From: Cuniculiplasma divulgatum
GTDB taxonomy: Archaea; Thermoplasmatota; Thermoplasmata; Thermoplasmatales; Thermoplasmataceae
DNA: 64,000 nucleotides
Direction of reading: 5' to 3'
Assembly (NCBI GenBank): GCA_031200235.1
Contig: CP133595.1
Span: 744,001-808,000 of the forward strand
A model generated the notes under the pieces. It was not told where the DNA came from. It searched no databases and saw only the letters and a list, made by a program, of their open reading frames with translations. Made by a program: the position numbers and the translations under genes. Below, one piece after another: positions 1 through 9,154 of this stretch (position 1 is the first letter of the stretch; every line of letters begins with the position of its first letter).

Positions 1-639
1 AAATCCGCTTTTTTCTTGGCTTTTCTGACATGCGCCAGCCGGGACCATTTGAGGAGCCAGCATGAGCCAGTAATAGCGCCACTATCAGATTGTGGCGCGC
101 CATGGTAAAATAGGCATTCACCGGATGATTGCAGTGTACAATGGAAACCATTGGTGTGGAGTGAGTTGAGCCAGTGGTGGATTCAAGTTACAGAAATCCT
201 CTATTTCTATGGCTTTTCCGACAGGATGCATTTATGGCTACTGCTGAACCATGGTTCCGACAAGAGTTGTATTAGAACTTTCAGAATGTGTTTGAGAACC
301 TCTGTTTTCAGGGATTCCTAAGGGAGCAAGCTTGGAACAAATTTGGAAGCCATATCAAACTGACGGCTAAGCCAGTGGTTCTGGATTGCTGGACATCGTA
401 AATTACTTACCCATCAGATAGTTGCATGTGTACGATGGAGACCAGTGGTTCCGGGAGCCATTTCTGGAACCAGTGACGATGACCGTACATGTATCTATAC
501 TGGTGAGATGCATGACCCCAAAAACGTCCGGCTTAAGACTTGCAGTTTCTGGAAATTTTCGGTGAGACCTTTCTTAAAGGTGAGAAGATCGTCGGTGGCT
601 AGAATCATGCCCAGCGCTTACTGAAGCCATGGACGGTGT
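1..639. other. No intact gene; probable decayed DNA upstream of an IS3 remnant
   Basis: No convincing open reading frame covers this stretch in either direction, and stops are frequent in all frames. The short word ccagtgg recurs near 173, 375 and 441. Because the following segment is a decayed IS3-type transposase, this may include the eroded front part of the same element, but I could not identify an OrfA or an inverted repeat end. Confidence 0.35.
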
Positions 640-1426
640 GTGTATGGAAATTTACATCATATCCGAAGACTGAAGTATCAAAAGGGAAAAATCCCATTAA
701 CACACATACGATTACAGAAGTTGGGCCAAAATGGCTGTCATCCCATCTCCACAGTGAAGGCGTCTAACGAAATCTCAAAAATTGACATGAAATACGTCTG
801 CATGCATGGAGAAAACAGAACATCCAGTCTATTTGAAATGATAGACTGAGTCTAATAAGAAATAGAAACCCTTATCCGCTGATTTTCCGTGCATAGTGAA
901 ATCCGATGATCGGTGGAATCAGGGAAGCAATCGGAAAATATCCCGGATATAACTGCACCTCTGATGATGTGAAGAAGGCAATGGATCTTACGCCCCCTGG
1001 ATCAAGGAATAAAGATGCTTTCCAGTGTCTGGATGAGACGCGACAACGGCACTAAGTTTGTGATCAGATCTGTGCAGCTGTTCCTATGATCATTTAACAT
1101 CGCAAATGAGAGGATACATCCTGCCACTCCAATGGAATGCACACATAGTATCATTCAGTTCCATACTGGAGAAGAAAGCGATAAGGAGGTTTGAGTTTTC
1201 TTCCTTCAAGGATCCAGGCAGCACAGTATCCAGGTTTATCTTATTCTACAGCAATGAAAGGCTGCACTCTGTGGCCAATTGCAGATTCCCTAGGGAAGTA
1301 TATGAAAAATGGAAAGGAAACATAATAGAGGGATGGGCATTAGTCATAAGCCTGTCCACTCTCATAGAGGAACAAACCACTGACAATCATCCACATTTGG
1401 AATTTCAAGAAAAACGCAAATTATAA
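640..1426 (+). pseudogene. Decayed IS3-family transposase (OrfB), several frameshifts and stops
   Basis: Fragments in different frames line up in the order of an IS3-type OrfB. Near 640-720 is a YGxxxI-like segment that resembles the HTH_21 part before the catalytic core. Near 790-845 lies IDMKYV...LFEMID, equivalent to the first catalytic Asp region of a DDE integrase core. Near 1033-1090 is RRDNGTKFV, the second Asp region. From 1130 to 1330 is HIVSFSSILEKK...RFEFSSF...FYSNERLHS, the typical C-terminal part with the catalytic Glu at the usual ESFHSILE position apparently lost. Stops and at least two frame changes separate the pieces, so no functional protein can be made. It is a fossil of an insertion sequence; the family is assigned from remembered motifs only. 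Confidence 0.72.
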
Positions 1427-1450
1427 TTTGCCTAATACAATCAAAGTAAC

Positions 1451-1768
1451 ATGGCATGGTATAAGATAGCCAAGGAAGGGGCCATGAAGGATGGGGACCT
1501 TTTCAAGGCAAACATAGAAGGAAGAGAGGTACTGCTTATAAGAGATGGAGCAAACTATTACGCAACATCGTGTTACTGCACGCACGAAGATTATGATCTC
1601 TCGGAAGGCTTCATGGATGATCATACTCTCATTTGCCCCAACCACTTTGCTGTTTTCAATCCAAAGGACGGCTCCGTGATCAGCCCGCCGGAGGGGTCAG
1701 GAGATATCGGCCCACTTCATTCCTACAAGACCAGGGTGGAAAACGGCCAGATAATGGTGGAGCTCTGA
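1451..1768 (+). CDS. Rieske-type [2Fe-2S] ferredoxin
   Basis: A 105-residue soluble protein with the two Rieske cluster boxes: a C-T-H box at about residues 42-44 and C-P-N-H at about 61-64, roughly 17 residues apart, as in Rieske ferredoxins and the small subunits of ring-hydroxylating systems. These Cys and His pairs would bind one [2Fe-2S] cluster. There is no signal peptide or membrane anchor, so it is probably a cytoplasmic electron carrier rather than part of a bc complex. The length fits a stand-alone Rieske ferredoxin. The neighbours (a transposase fossil and a DNA methylase) give no partner oxygenase, so the electron acceptor is unknown. Confidence 0.85.
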   Translation: MAWYKIAKEGAMKDGDLFKANIEGREVLLIRDGANYYATSCYCTHEDYDLSEGFMDDHTLICPNHFAVFNPKDGSVISPPEGSGDIGPLHSYKTRVENGQIMVEL

Positions 1769-1916
1769 CTGAAGCTGTTGTAACTGGTCGCGTATCTGAG
1801 GGCTGGAAGGCAGGATCCCCTGATCTTCACTCCCTCAATTCTGGAAAATTCTGAAAGCAAATTTCTTCATATGTGCAAATGTTAAAATTTTATGTTCAAT
1901 AACTTACAAGCCTCAA

Positions 1917-2957
1917 ATGTCCATAACTTCTGAAAATATAGCTGCAGAACCTCTAAAAAGACTGCATTTTCTCTGTGAAAACCTTCTTGCAGAAGGTGAT
2001 CTCAATAAGATCAAGGAAGAAACTGCTAATGCCGTCCAGCTTGCTGACGAGGTTCCGGAACCGTTGAAGTCAGTCATTCTTGACCATTTGCACAGGATTC
2101 TTGGGTCCAGGGGGATCGACCGGGCTCATTATTACGTAAGATCCGTCATAAGAGACATTGGCAGTTCCGCAAGTGCCAGTTCACTGGAGTTCAACATAAA
2201 TCTGTGGAAGGCCTACGACGAGATCAGAACAGACAGCCTCTGGATTCTTGGGAAGCGTGACCGGGAGGCAGGACACAAGGGATGGTACTGGGGAAATTTT
2301 GTCCCGCAGATTCCACACCAGCTGATGATGAGGTATACCAGGACATCTGACTGGATCCTTGATCCATTCTGCGGATCAGGAACTACGCTGATTGAGGCCA
2401 TCAGAATGGAAAGGAATTCTGTTGGAATAGAGATAAACCCTGAGGTATATTCAAGGACCAGAGAGGCTGTGCAGTCACTGCCTCACGACGGAACAAGGGC
2501 GGAGATAATTCTGGGAGATTCCTACACTGTCGATCTGGTGCCAGTAATGGAAAGGAACGGAGTATCCAGCTTCGACATGGTGCTGCTGCATCCCCCTTAC
2601 TGGGATATAATAAGGTTTTCAGATGATCAGGGCGATCTCAGTACCTCCCCGGACATGGAGAGCTTCATATCCCGGTTCACGCAGATAGCAAAAAAGTCCA
2701 TTGCCGTGCTGAAGAGTGGAGGCTATATGGGCCTGGTCATTGGCGATGCGTACCGCGACGGAGAGATAGTACCGCTTGGATTCAGGTGCATGGATGCCGT
2801 AGCCTCCCTGAATATGAAGATCAGGGGAATAATTGTGAAGGACATCCAGAACACCCGAGGCAAGAGAAGCAGCGAAAACCTCTGGAGATACAGGGCGCTC
2901 AAGTCAGGATTCTATGTCTTCAAGCATGAGTATGTGTTTGTGTTCCAGAAACCGTGA
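1917..2957 (+). CDS. DNA methyltransferase, N4/N6 amino type (orphan)
   Basis: A 346-residue protein. Its second half has the SAM-binding motif DPFCGSGTT at about residues 144-152, followed by GIEINPE and then HPPYWD (about 227-232), a PPY-type catalytic motif of amino-methyltransferases. This order is that of the N6_N4_Mtase family, which methylates adenine N6 or cytosine N4. Related folds also modify guanine N2 in tRNA, so an RNA substrate is not excluded. The first 110 residues are helical and not recognised. No restriction endonuclease lies next to it, so it looks like an orphan methylase. It converges with the ETF gene, the two stop codons being directly adjacent. Confidence 0.75.
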   Translation: MSITSENIAAEPLKRLHFLCENLLAEGDLNKIKEETANAVQLADEVPEPLKSVILDHLHRILGSRGIDRAHYYVRSVIRDIGSSASASSLEFNINLWKAYDEIRTDSLWILGKRDREAGHKGWYWGNFVPQIPHQLMMRYTRTSDWILDPFCGSGTTLIEAIRMERNSVGIEINPEVYSRTREAVQSLPHDGTRAEIILGDSYTVDLVPVMERNGVSSFDMVLLHPPYWDIIRFSDDQGDLSTSPDMESFISRFTQIAKKSIAVLKSGGYMGLVIGDAYRDGEIVPLGFRCMDAVASLNMKIRGIIVKDIQNTRGKRSSENLWRYRALKSGFYVFKHEYVFVFQKP

Positions 2958-4703
2958 TCATTCTTTCCACGGATTCTTCCCGAGATAGCTCAGGAATCCA
3001 TCAATGAACTCATTCACATCACAGACAATGCCGTAATCCGAATATTTGAATATCTCTGCGGCTGGATCACTGTTCACGGCGAGAACTTTCCCGGCGTACC
3101 TTATGCCCACCACATGATTCGCCTGGCCCGATATGCCAAGGGCAATATAGAAGGCGGGCGAGATGGACATTCCTGTGAGCCCAACCTGCTGCTGCCTGGG
3201 AAGAAAATTCATGTCAACCATAGGCCTTGTGGCACCCACCGATGCATTCAGCGCATCTGCAAGTTTCAGCACATCCCTGACCGAATCTCGCTTCTTTATG
3301 CCCCTCCCTATGGCTATCACGGCATCACTTGAATTGAGGGGCCTGTATTCTGAAGGTACGGGTATGGTCTCAATGAGTTCCTGTCCTGATCCATGGCCTG
3401 GTGGAAACTGTTGGATTCTTGGTTCTTCAGAAGATCTGACGCTCCTGAACATTCCCGGTCTGACGGTGGCCATTGCGGGAGTTTTCCTTGAGTATATGCT
3501 TGCGATTATGCTGCCTCCGAAGGCGGGCTTGTACTGGATGAGCCTTCCATCTTCCACCTGCAGATCAACGCAGTCAGCGGTGAGGCCCAGGCCAAGTTTT
3601 GCCGCTACCACAGAAGCTACATCCCTTCCGTCGGAATTGGATGGAAACACAATGTATGCAGGTTCATACTGCCTTATGAAATCAATTATTGAGCCAGCCA
3701 GGGATATGTAGTCCCGTGAATCCACATAGTAGAGGTCATGGCAGGGAATCCCTCTCAATTTATCTGCAGGAATGTTTCCAATCACGGCCACATTCATGGG
3801 ATGCTGCAGGGCCATCTGGGAGATTCTTGACGCAATCTCCATTGCCGTCTGCGCATCGCCAACCGCAACCCCCAGCACAAGAGGATTCCCGTTCACATAT
3901 GGCGGCATATGGAATTCTGTGCTACCCCCCGAAGACTTGGATCTTGCTGATTTCATCAGTTCAATGATCCTGCCATATACTTTATCGTCAAAGTCAAGCA
4001 TTGAAACCTTTCTGGAACTCTCCATTGATCTTGTGCCGGTCACCACAGTGGGGCTGTATTCCCTGCCGTCTATGTCAAGGCCGAGCCATGCCGAATCAAC
4101 TATGACTACGCGATCCCCCATGTCAGGAACATCAGGCTTCACCGCCCTTGCCCTGTTTATCTTTTCACTCACGGAAAGCACTGCAGGAATTTTGACGTGG
4201 TACCTCTCAATCCCATTTTCACGGTCCTGATCAACAACAATGGTATTCTCCGCCGTATCAATATCAATTTTTGAAACCGATGACCTGAAGCTGTATCCAA
4301 GCATTGTCGCGACCTCAGGCGGTACCTGCGACGTTTCACCATCAAGTGAATATCTGCCTGCGAGGATTATGTCTGGTTTTATCCTTTCTGCAAATTCAGC
4401 AAGTATCCTTGATGTTGCCAGCGTATCTGAACCTCCGAACTTCCTGTCTGTTATGAGATAAGCTTCATCTGCTCCCATCCTCAGGGATTCGTTCAGTATG
4501 TCGGCAGCCTGTGGAGGCCCCATGCTTGCAACCACGGTGTGAAAGCCAAATTTCTCCTTCATCCTGATGGCTTCCTCAACAGCCTTCCTGTCAAATGAAT
4601 TCATTGAGAGTGGAACGTTTTCCCTGACAATCCTGTTTGTAGCTGGATCGAACCTGATGCTGTTCACATCCGGGACCTGCTTTGCAAAAACCAGAACCTT
4701 CAT
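2958..4703 (-). CDS. etfBA: Electron transfer flavoprotein, beta and alpha subunits fused
   Basis: A 581-residue protein. Residues 1 to about 250 are an EtfB-like domain starting MKVLVFAKQVPD; the C-terminal half is EtfA-like, with the FAD-binding region near residues 505-555 (VGLTG, SPAFYIALGISGQANH, NSDPAAEIF). In most organisms these are two proteins; a fused form is known in Thermoplasma-type archaea. The role is to accept electrons from acyl-CoA dehydrogenases and pass them to a quinone reductase (FixC/ETF-QO type), neither of which is in the window. A TATA-like box 19-27 bases before the ATG suggests a leaderless mRNA. Confidence 0.88.
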   Translation of the reverse strand: MKVLVFAKQVPDVNSIRFDPATNRIVRENVPLSMNSFDRKAVEEAIRMKEKFGFHTVVASMGPPQAADILNESLRMGADEAYLITDRKFGGSDTLATSRILAEFAERIKPDIILAGRYSLDGETSQVPPEVATMLGYSFRSSVSKIDIDTAENTIVVDQDRENGIERYHVKIPAVLSVSEKINRARAVKPDVPDMGDRVVIVDSAWLGLDIDGREYSPTVVTGTRSMESSRKVSMLDFDDKVYGRIIELMKSARSKSSGGSTEFHMPPYVNGNPLVLGVAVGDAQTAMEIASRISQMALQHPMNVAVIGNIPADKLRGIPCHDLYYVDSRDYISLAGSIIDFIRQYEPAYIVFPSNSDGRDVASVVAAKLGLGLTADCVDLQVEDGRLIQYKPAFGGSIIASIYSRKTPAMATVRPGMFRSVRSSEEPRIQQFPPGHGSGQELIETIPVPSEYRPLNSSDAVIAIGRGIKKRDSVRDVLKLADALNASVGATRPMVDMNFLPRQQQVGLTGMSISPAFYIALGISGQANHVVGIRYAGKVLAVNSDPAAEIFKYSDYGIVCDVNEFIDGFLSYLGKNPWKE

Positions 4704-4721
4704 GGCGCAAAATTCGCTTAC

Positions 4722-4730
4722 ACTATAAAT
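4722..4730 (-). promoter_or_regulatory. TATA box of the ETF gene
   Basis: Read on the minus strand the sequence is ATTTATAGT. It lies about 19-27 bases before the ATG at 4703, the spacing expected for an archaeal promoter giving an almost leaderless transcript. Confidence 0.5.
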
Positions 4731-4996
4731 ATGATTTGTGTTCCGGTCCTGTAATCCTTTCCTCTTATGTTATCATGGTAACTGCTTCACGGAGATGCCC
4801 CCATAATCATATCCGGGGTCTCATTCAGGATCCAGCTATTAATTTCTGATGATTTTTGGCCTTTAATTTTCCATGGGCTCGCAAGCATATTTCCTGGATG
4901 CTCCCTGCATATGCTGATCTTTGATGGCTTCTCATTTTCCATCATCTGCAAGCCAGTATCAGTGGTGTCCATGATGAAGTAATTTGAGAAAGGAGC

Positions 4997-5587
4997 TTAC
5001 TTCAGGACTGCCCTGCAGGGGGCGCCATCCGTGTCTATCCTTATAGGCAGGCACATGAGTTCGTATCTGCCTGGCTTCACGTCCTTCAGCATCAGTCCCT
5101 CTATTATGGCAATTCCTTTCTCCAGCAGTATCTTGTGAACTTTCATTCCCTTTGTTCCAAACTGCTCAATGGACAGGTAATCAATACCTACCGTTTCCAC
5201 TCCAAGATCAACAAGCCTTTTTCCTGCACTCTCTGAAATGTAGCAGAAATCCTCATGGAAACTGTCATAAAGGCCCGAATTCTTTGTCTTGAACAGCACT
5301 CTCTTCTCCACGGTGCCTGGAATATCCTGAGCATTGATGGCATTACCGTTAACTTCCACGACGGTTGCAGGACCGTTGAGGTGTTCCAGGGGTATGGATG
5401 ACATGGTTCCTCCATTGGGCAGAGCGTGGAACGGCGCATCTATATGTGTGCCGGAATGGGTTTCCATTATGACCCTGGTGATGTGCACTCCATTCTTCTC
5501 ATGGGTCATGTAGTCGTAATGCTCGTACCTTGCATCTCCGGGATACGTGATCAGGTTCCAATCCAGTGGCAATGATATATCGATCAT
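4997..5587 (-). CDS. Cyclase-family metal-dependent hydrolase (kynurenine formamidase-like)
   Basis: A 196-residue protein of the PF04199 cyclase family. The signature H-x-G-T-H-x-D-A-P-x-H is clear at about residues 44-54 (HSGTHIDAPFH). These His and Asp residues bind the catalytic metal in formamidases and in polyketide/isatin hydrolases. The start MIDISLPL is typical of the family. The actual substrate cannot be told from sequence: arylformamide, isatin-like lactam or another cyclic amide are possible. It starts 7 bases after the Nob1 stop and is probably co-transcribed with it. Confidence 0.82.
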   Translation of the reverse strand: MIDISLPLDWNLITYPGDARYEHYDYMTHEKNGVHITRVIMETHSGTHIDAPFHALPNGGTMSSIPLEHLNGPATVVEVNGNAINAQDIPGTVEKRVLFKTKNSGLYDSFHEDFCYISESAGKRLVDLGVETVGIDYLSIEQFGTKGMKVHKILLEKGIAIIEGLMLKDVKPGRYELMCLPIRIDTDGAPCRAVLK

Positions 5588-5593
5588 GAATCA

Positions 5594-6100
5594 CTATTGG
5601 CGCTTTTTATAAGACCTTACCGCCCTCTTTGTCTGGTGACCGCAAACAGGGCATATCTCCACGTGCTGCCGGAACGTCTTTCCACATCCCGTGCAGCGGT
5701 ACTGCCACTTTATATCCCTGTCAATGGGCTTCAGATCGGCTCCCATGAACTCTATTCCAAGCCTGCTGGCCACATTCTGCATGGCATAGTCATCTGTAAC
5801 AAGGATGCCATTAAGTTCAAGGCAGAGGGCAATCAAGTCCAGGTCAGTGCTGCTGAGTTCGTGCAGATCACCGGTTGCTTTAGCGGCTTCTTTTGCGGCA
5901 TACAGACTTTCCTTTCCGGGGGCCAGTATGTCCATCATGTCGCTGCTGAAATCAGTGTATCTGGCAATCTTTCCCAGCCTTATTTCATCCAGCACAGATG
6001 GAGTTGTGACTATGTTTCCATTCATAAGGCTCACCCTGCGTGAAAGAATGGCAGATGTGTCAAGAATCAGTTTCTTTTCATGGATTTTGTCGTCATTCAT
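5594..6100 (-). CDS. nob1: Nob1-type endonuclease for 16S rRNA 3' end maturation
   Basis: PIN-domain nuclease followed by a zinc ribbon. Acidic residues of the PIN fold are seen in LILDTSAIL near the N-terminus and in TDLDLIAL and VTDDYA later. The C-terminal ribbon has C-x2-C (CTGC) and C-x2-C (CPVC) before a basic tail. This architecture is that of archaeal Nob1, which trims the 3' end of pre-16S rRNA. The frame is open to 6145, but I prefer the ATG at 6100 (MNDDKIHEKKLILDTSA), because the 15 residues before it do not resemble the family. Linked to the downstream cyclase gene. Confidence 0.82.
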   Translation of the reverse strand: MNDDKIHEKKLILDTSAILSRRVSLMNGNIVTTPSVLDEIRLGKIARYTDFSSDMMDILAPGKESLYAAKEAAKATGDLHELSSTDLDLIALCLELNGILVTDDYAMQNVASRLGIEFMGADLKPIDRDIKWQYRCTGCGKTFRQHVEICPVCGHQTKRAVRSYKKRQ

Positions 6101-6169
6101 TGCGGCCTTCTGATCCCTTATCCCTGTGGGGAATATGAACAGCACGGAATGTCCCCAAAGGTACAGGAA

Positions 6170-9103
6170 TCAGTGTTTCCTCCTTATGAGGGACACACCA
6201 CTTACCAGAAGAACTATTCCGAAGAACAGAAGCACAAGGTAAAGAACCTCAGTCTGGAAAAATGATTTCGGTGGCTGGTAGCTGATGACAACACTCTGGT
6301 TGCTTCCTGATACGTTCACGTATCCTGAAGATGGACCGTTTGGAGTTGTGCTGCCACGCACATCATACCTGTAGGTGCCGTTTGGCACCTCGAAAGTTAC
6401 CGTCTGGCCGGTGGTCATGTTTGTAAGCCCGTGGAAGGAAATTCCCCATAATGTCCCGGAAGAGAGGCCAGTTTCCCTGAATGTCACAAAATAACCATAG
6501 CTGTAGTTCACGTATACAGTCTGATTCTGGCCGTTGGTGTTCAGTGACACCACAGATATATTAGGGGCATCGTAGCCGGATGGGAACATGTAGAATGTGT
6601 ACTGCCCTCCATACAGGTAGAAGGTTATATTGTCCGTTGTTCCAGATAGTGTCTGGTTTGAAGTGCTGTTCTGGGCCATCACACTCCATTCCTGGTTGGC
6701 AGGGAGGCCACTCTCTATAAAGGAAACATTGAACTGCCCATGCCGGAATTTCATGGAGATGTCAAGGGTCTTGCCATTAACGGTGAAGTTACCGGACTGG
6801 CCGTAATAATTCGGATCAGCGGGCATTCCGGTATAATTATATGACCCGTTTGGAAAATACAGTGCTGCACTATAACCTGAATACTGGCGACTGTAATTCC
6901 ACGCATTAAGTTCCCATGTATCATTTGCTGGAAGCCCCGACTGTGTGAAATTCACCACATATCCATATTTGAAGATAATGTGAACTGTTACGTTTCTGCC
7001 AGTGATATTTATTGACGACTGCGGGGGAACCCCCACCATGCTTCCAACATGAGGTATCTCGTACTGGAATGTCCCGTTGGGGAGGCTCAAATTGACGTAC
7101 CTGCTGTCAGCGCCTGAAAGAAACGATCTGCCCACAATGCTTACAGACCAGCCTGTACCTGCTTTGAGACCTGTCTCAACAAAGGATACGTTATATCTTT
7201 TGATGTTGCTGTCCTGTATGAAGTTGTATGCATTTATTGAACCCCAGCCAGTGACAAGATTGTAGCCCGGTGTTACATTGTACAGGCTGTTTCTGCCGTA
7301 TGACACATTGTAGAACGGCGATCGGGTCAGCCGGGACTCCTTCAGGAATGCTGGATCGTACTGACCGGTTCCAAGTTTGTATATCAGGGGATCAACGAAT
7401 CCCAATGGAGCCTCTGCACTGGCGTTGAGGTATGCATCCATTGTTGCGATAATTCCGGCTTCAACGGGCGATGAAACGCTTGTTCCTGAGACCACGAACA
7501 GACCGCTTGCCGTGGTGTTGGAATAATAAATAAGCGTATTGTTGGCAAGGGCTGCAATGTCAGGCACTCCTCTCCCAGCTCCCTTCAGCACAGTATTGGC
7601 GGACGAATTGGTCTGCCAGGATGGCTCATGGTATACGGTACTTATTCCTCCGGTTGAGCCAACGGTATTGCCTGGAGAAGGCATATACCACGCGCCCTGT
7701 TCCTGGACTTTCAGCGTTGTGGTATTTACTGTAACGTTTGTGCCTCCCACTGCCGTTACTCCGAAGGTATTGTATCCTATGGATGAAGGGAACTGCACCA
7801 TGTCCGGCGGGCCGGCATATTTGGGGCTGCTTGTATTATCTGCCGAATCTCCGCTGCTGGCCAGAACTGTTATGCCTCGAGCCTGAGCCTCCTGCAGATA
7901 TGTGTTCCATGTGGAATCAGTCCCGTCTGACCCACCCCAGGAATTGGATATGACCGTGAGGTTCTGAAAATTCAGCGCAGTGGCAAAGGCCTGCGTCAGA
8001 TCTGTTGTGCTTGCCTGAGGGCCGTATATGTTGTATATCTGGGCTCCAGGTGCAAGGCTTCCAGCCATCTCAAGATCAAGAGTGTTCTCGATTGTCGCTC
8101 CTGAGGTGTCCTTCTCTGCTGAAACACCTGGTGCAGGGGCGCCGTCTATTGGCACCCCAGTCACCGTTGGGAATGGCTCAGAATACGTTCCGTTGGGATA
8201 CTTAGGATATGAATCCTGAAAGTATTTTGTTATATCAGATGGATTGAAGGGGGCTGTATAAGTTGTGATCCCTTTGCTGTTTGTATAGTTGCCTGACCAT
8301 AAAAGGGTGGCTATGACCTCACCTCTGTCATAATGGCTGCCGAATAACTGGGTTTCGTTGTAAGCCACCTGCATGTAAGTACCGTAGAGCGCTTCGGCAC
8401 CGTTGCTGAGATACCCAACCTTAGGATATCCCCCTGCGGTGTCTGTTCTGACAGTCTCAAGCTGTTTCAGCTCACCTTCCACATTCAGGCTGAAGGAAAG
8501 CTGCGGGGATGTGCCAAGGCCCACTATGTCATAAACCTGAGACGACAGCCACTTTGGAAGCTCTGGGCTGGACGAGGGCCCCGTAACCATGGAACCGTTC
8601 TCAGATGCGCCCACCAGGTTTGTATGGAATGCATTGCTTATGGCCTGGCTGCTTCCTGACATTGCGATGGTGTTCCTGCCCTGGAATGTTGTTATGTTCA
8701 CCATGCCGGCAGACCTGAAGTAGGCAACTGCCCTGTCGTATTCAGCTGCAGATGGTGAGAAATTGGCGTAAAACTGATCCGCAGTCATGTAATGGCGATA
8801 TTGAGGGCTGGAAGGATCAGAAAGATTGTGAAGGAAAGACTGCAGCCTGCTCTCATTGCTGTAGTTCAGGATCACCACTATCTGCTCCTTTCCCGTGTAT
8901 GGCGAGGATCCATTCACAACCTTGCCCAGGAACGGGACATTTACGAGTGCCTGAAGTGAGTCGGAAACATGGGAAAAAGCAGGCAAAGGCGATGCAGAAA
9001 CGGTATCATGCTGCTGGAAAGCAGAGTTGACCATGAGAAAAGCCATGGCAACAGCCAATACTGTTACCGCTATCCTGGTTGACCTGCTTCCATTCATGAG
9101 CAT
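6170..9103 (-). CDS. Secreted sedolisin (S53) protease with repeated C-terminal domains and membrane anchor
   Basis: 977 residues. An N-terminal hydrophobic segment (about residues 10-27) acts as a signal. A pro-kumamolisin activation domain follows, then the S53 catalytic domain with E-x3-D in ENTLDLE, an Asp in SSGDSAD for the oxyanion hole, and the nucleophile Ser in VSGTSVSSP near residue 545. After this come about four copies of a beta-rich repeat starting F-x-E-T/S-G-L-x-x-x-x-W, common in Thermoplasmatales surface proteins. A final hydrophobic helix and RRKH anchor the protein in the membrane. It is likely an acid-stable peptidase on the outside of the cell, used to digest peptides. 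Many N-glycosylation sequons (NxS/T) fit surface exposure. The start MLMNGS could also be the Met two codons on. Confidence 0.88.
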   Translation of the reverse strand: MLMNGSRSTRIAVTVLAVAMAFLMVNSAFQQHDTVSASPLPAFSHVSDSLQALVNVPFLGKVVNGSSPYTGKEQIVVILNYSNESRLQSFLHNLSDPSSPQYRHYMTADQFYANFSPSAAEYDRAVAYFRSAGMVNITTFQGRNTIAMSGSSQAISNAFHTNLVGASENGSMVTGPSSSPELPKWLSSQVYDIVGLGTSPQLSFSLNVEGELKQLETVRTDTAGGYPKVGYLSNGAEALYGTYMQVAYNETQLFGSHYDRGEVIATLLWSGNYTNSKGITTYTAPFNPSDITKYFQDSYPKYPNGTYSEPFPTVTGVPIDGAPAPGVSAEKDTSGATIENTLDLEMAGSLAPGAQIYNIYGPQASTTDLTQAFATALNFQNLTVISNSWGGSDGTDSTWNTYLQEAQARGITVLASSGDSADNTSSPKYAGPPDMVQFPSSIGYNTFGVTAVGGTNVTVNTTTLKVQEQGAWYMPSPGNTVGSTGGISTVYHEPSWQTNSSANTVLKGAGRGVPDIAALANNTLIYYSNTTASGLFVVSGTSVSSPVEAGIIATMDAYLNASAEAPLGFVDPLIYKLGTGQYDPAFLKESRLTRSPFYNVSYGRNSLYNVTPGYNLVTGWGSINAYNFIQDSNIKRYNVSFVETGLKAGTGWSVSIVGRSFLSGADSRYVNLSLPNGTFQYEIPHVGSMVGVPPQSSINITGRNVTVHIIFKYGYVVNFTQSGLPANDTWELNAWNYSRQYSGYSAALYFPNGSYNYTGMPADPNYYGQSGNFTVNGKTLDISMKFRHGQFNVSFIESGLPANQEWSVMAQNSTSNQTLSGTTDNITFYLYGGQYTFYMFPSGYDAPNISVVSLNTNGQNQTVYVNYSYGYFVTFRETGLSSGTLWGISFHGLTNMTTGQTVTFEVPNGTYRYDVRGSTTPNGPSSGYVNVSGSNQSVVISYQPPKSFFQTEVLYLVLLFFGIVLLVSGVSLIRRKH

Positions 9104-9154
9104 GGTTAGGAAACCTTGTAGAAAAACTTTTCAGGGATTTTTTCATGATTTCTT

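Noticed and set aside
1106-1426. The 106-codon frame as an intact gene
   Set aside because: Its sequence is only the C-terminal end of an IS3-type transposase; earlier parts lie in other frames, so it is part of a pseudogene.
4787-4972. 61-codon minus-strand frame between ETF and the cyclase
   Set aside because: No recognisable features, no clear ribosome-binding site or TATA box; kept out as likely chance.
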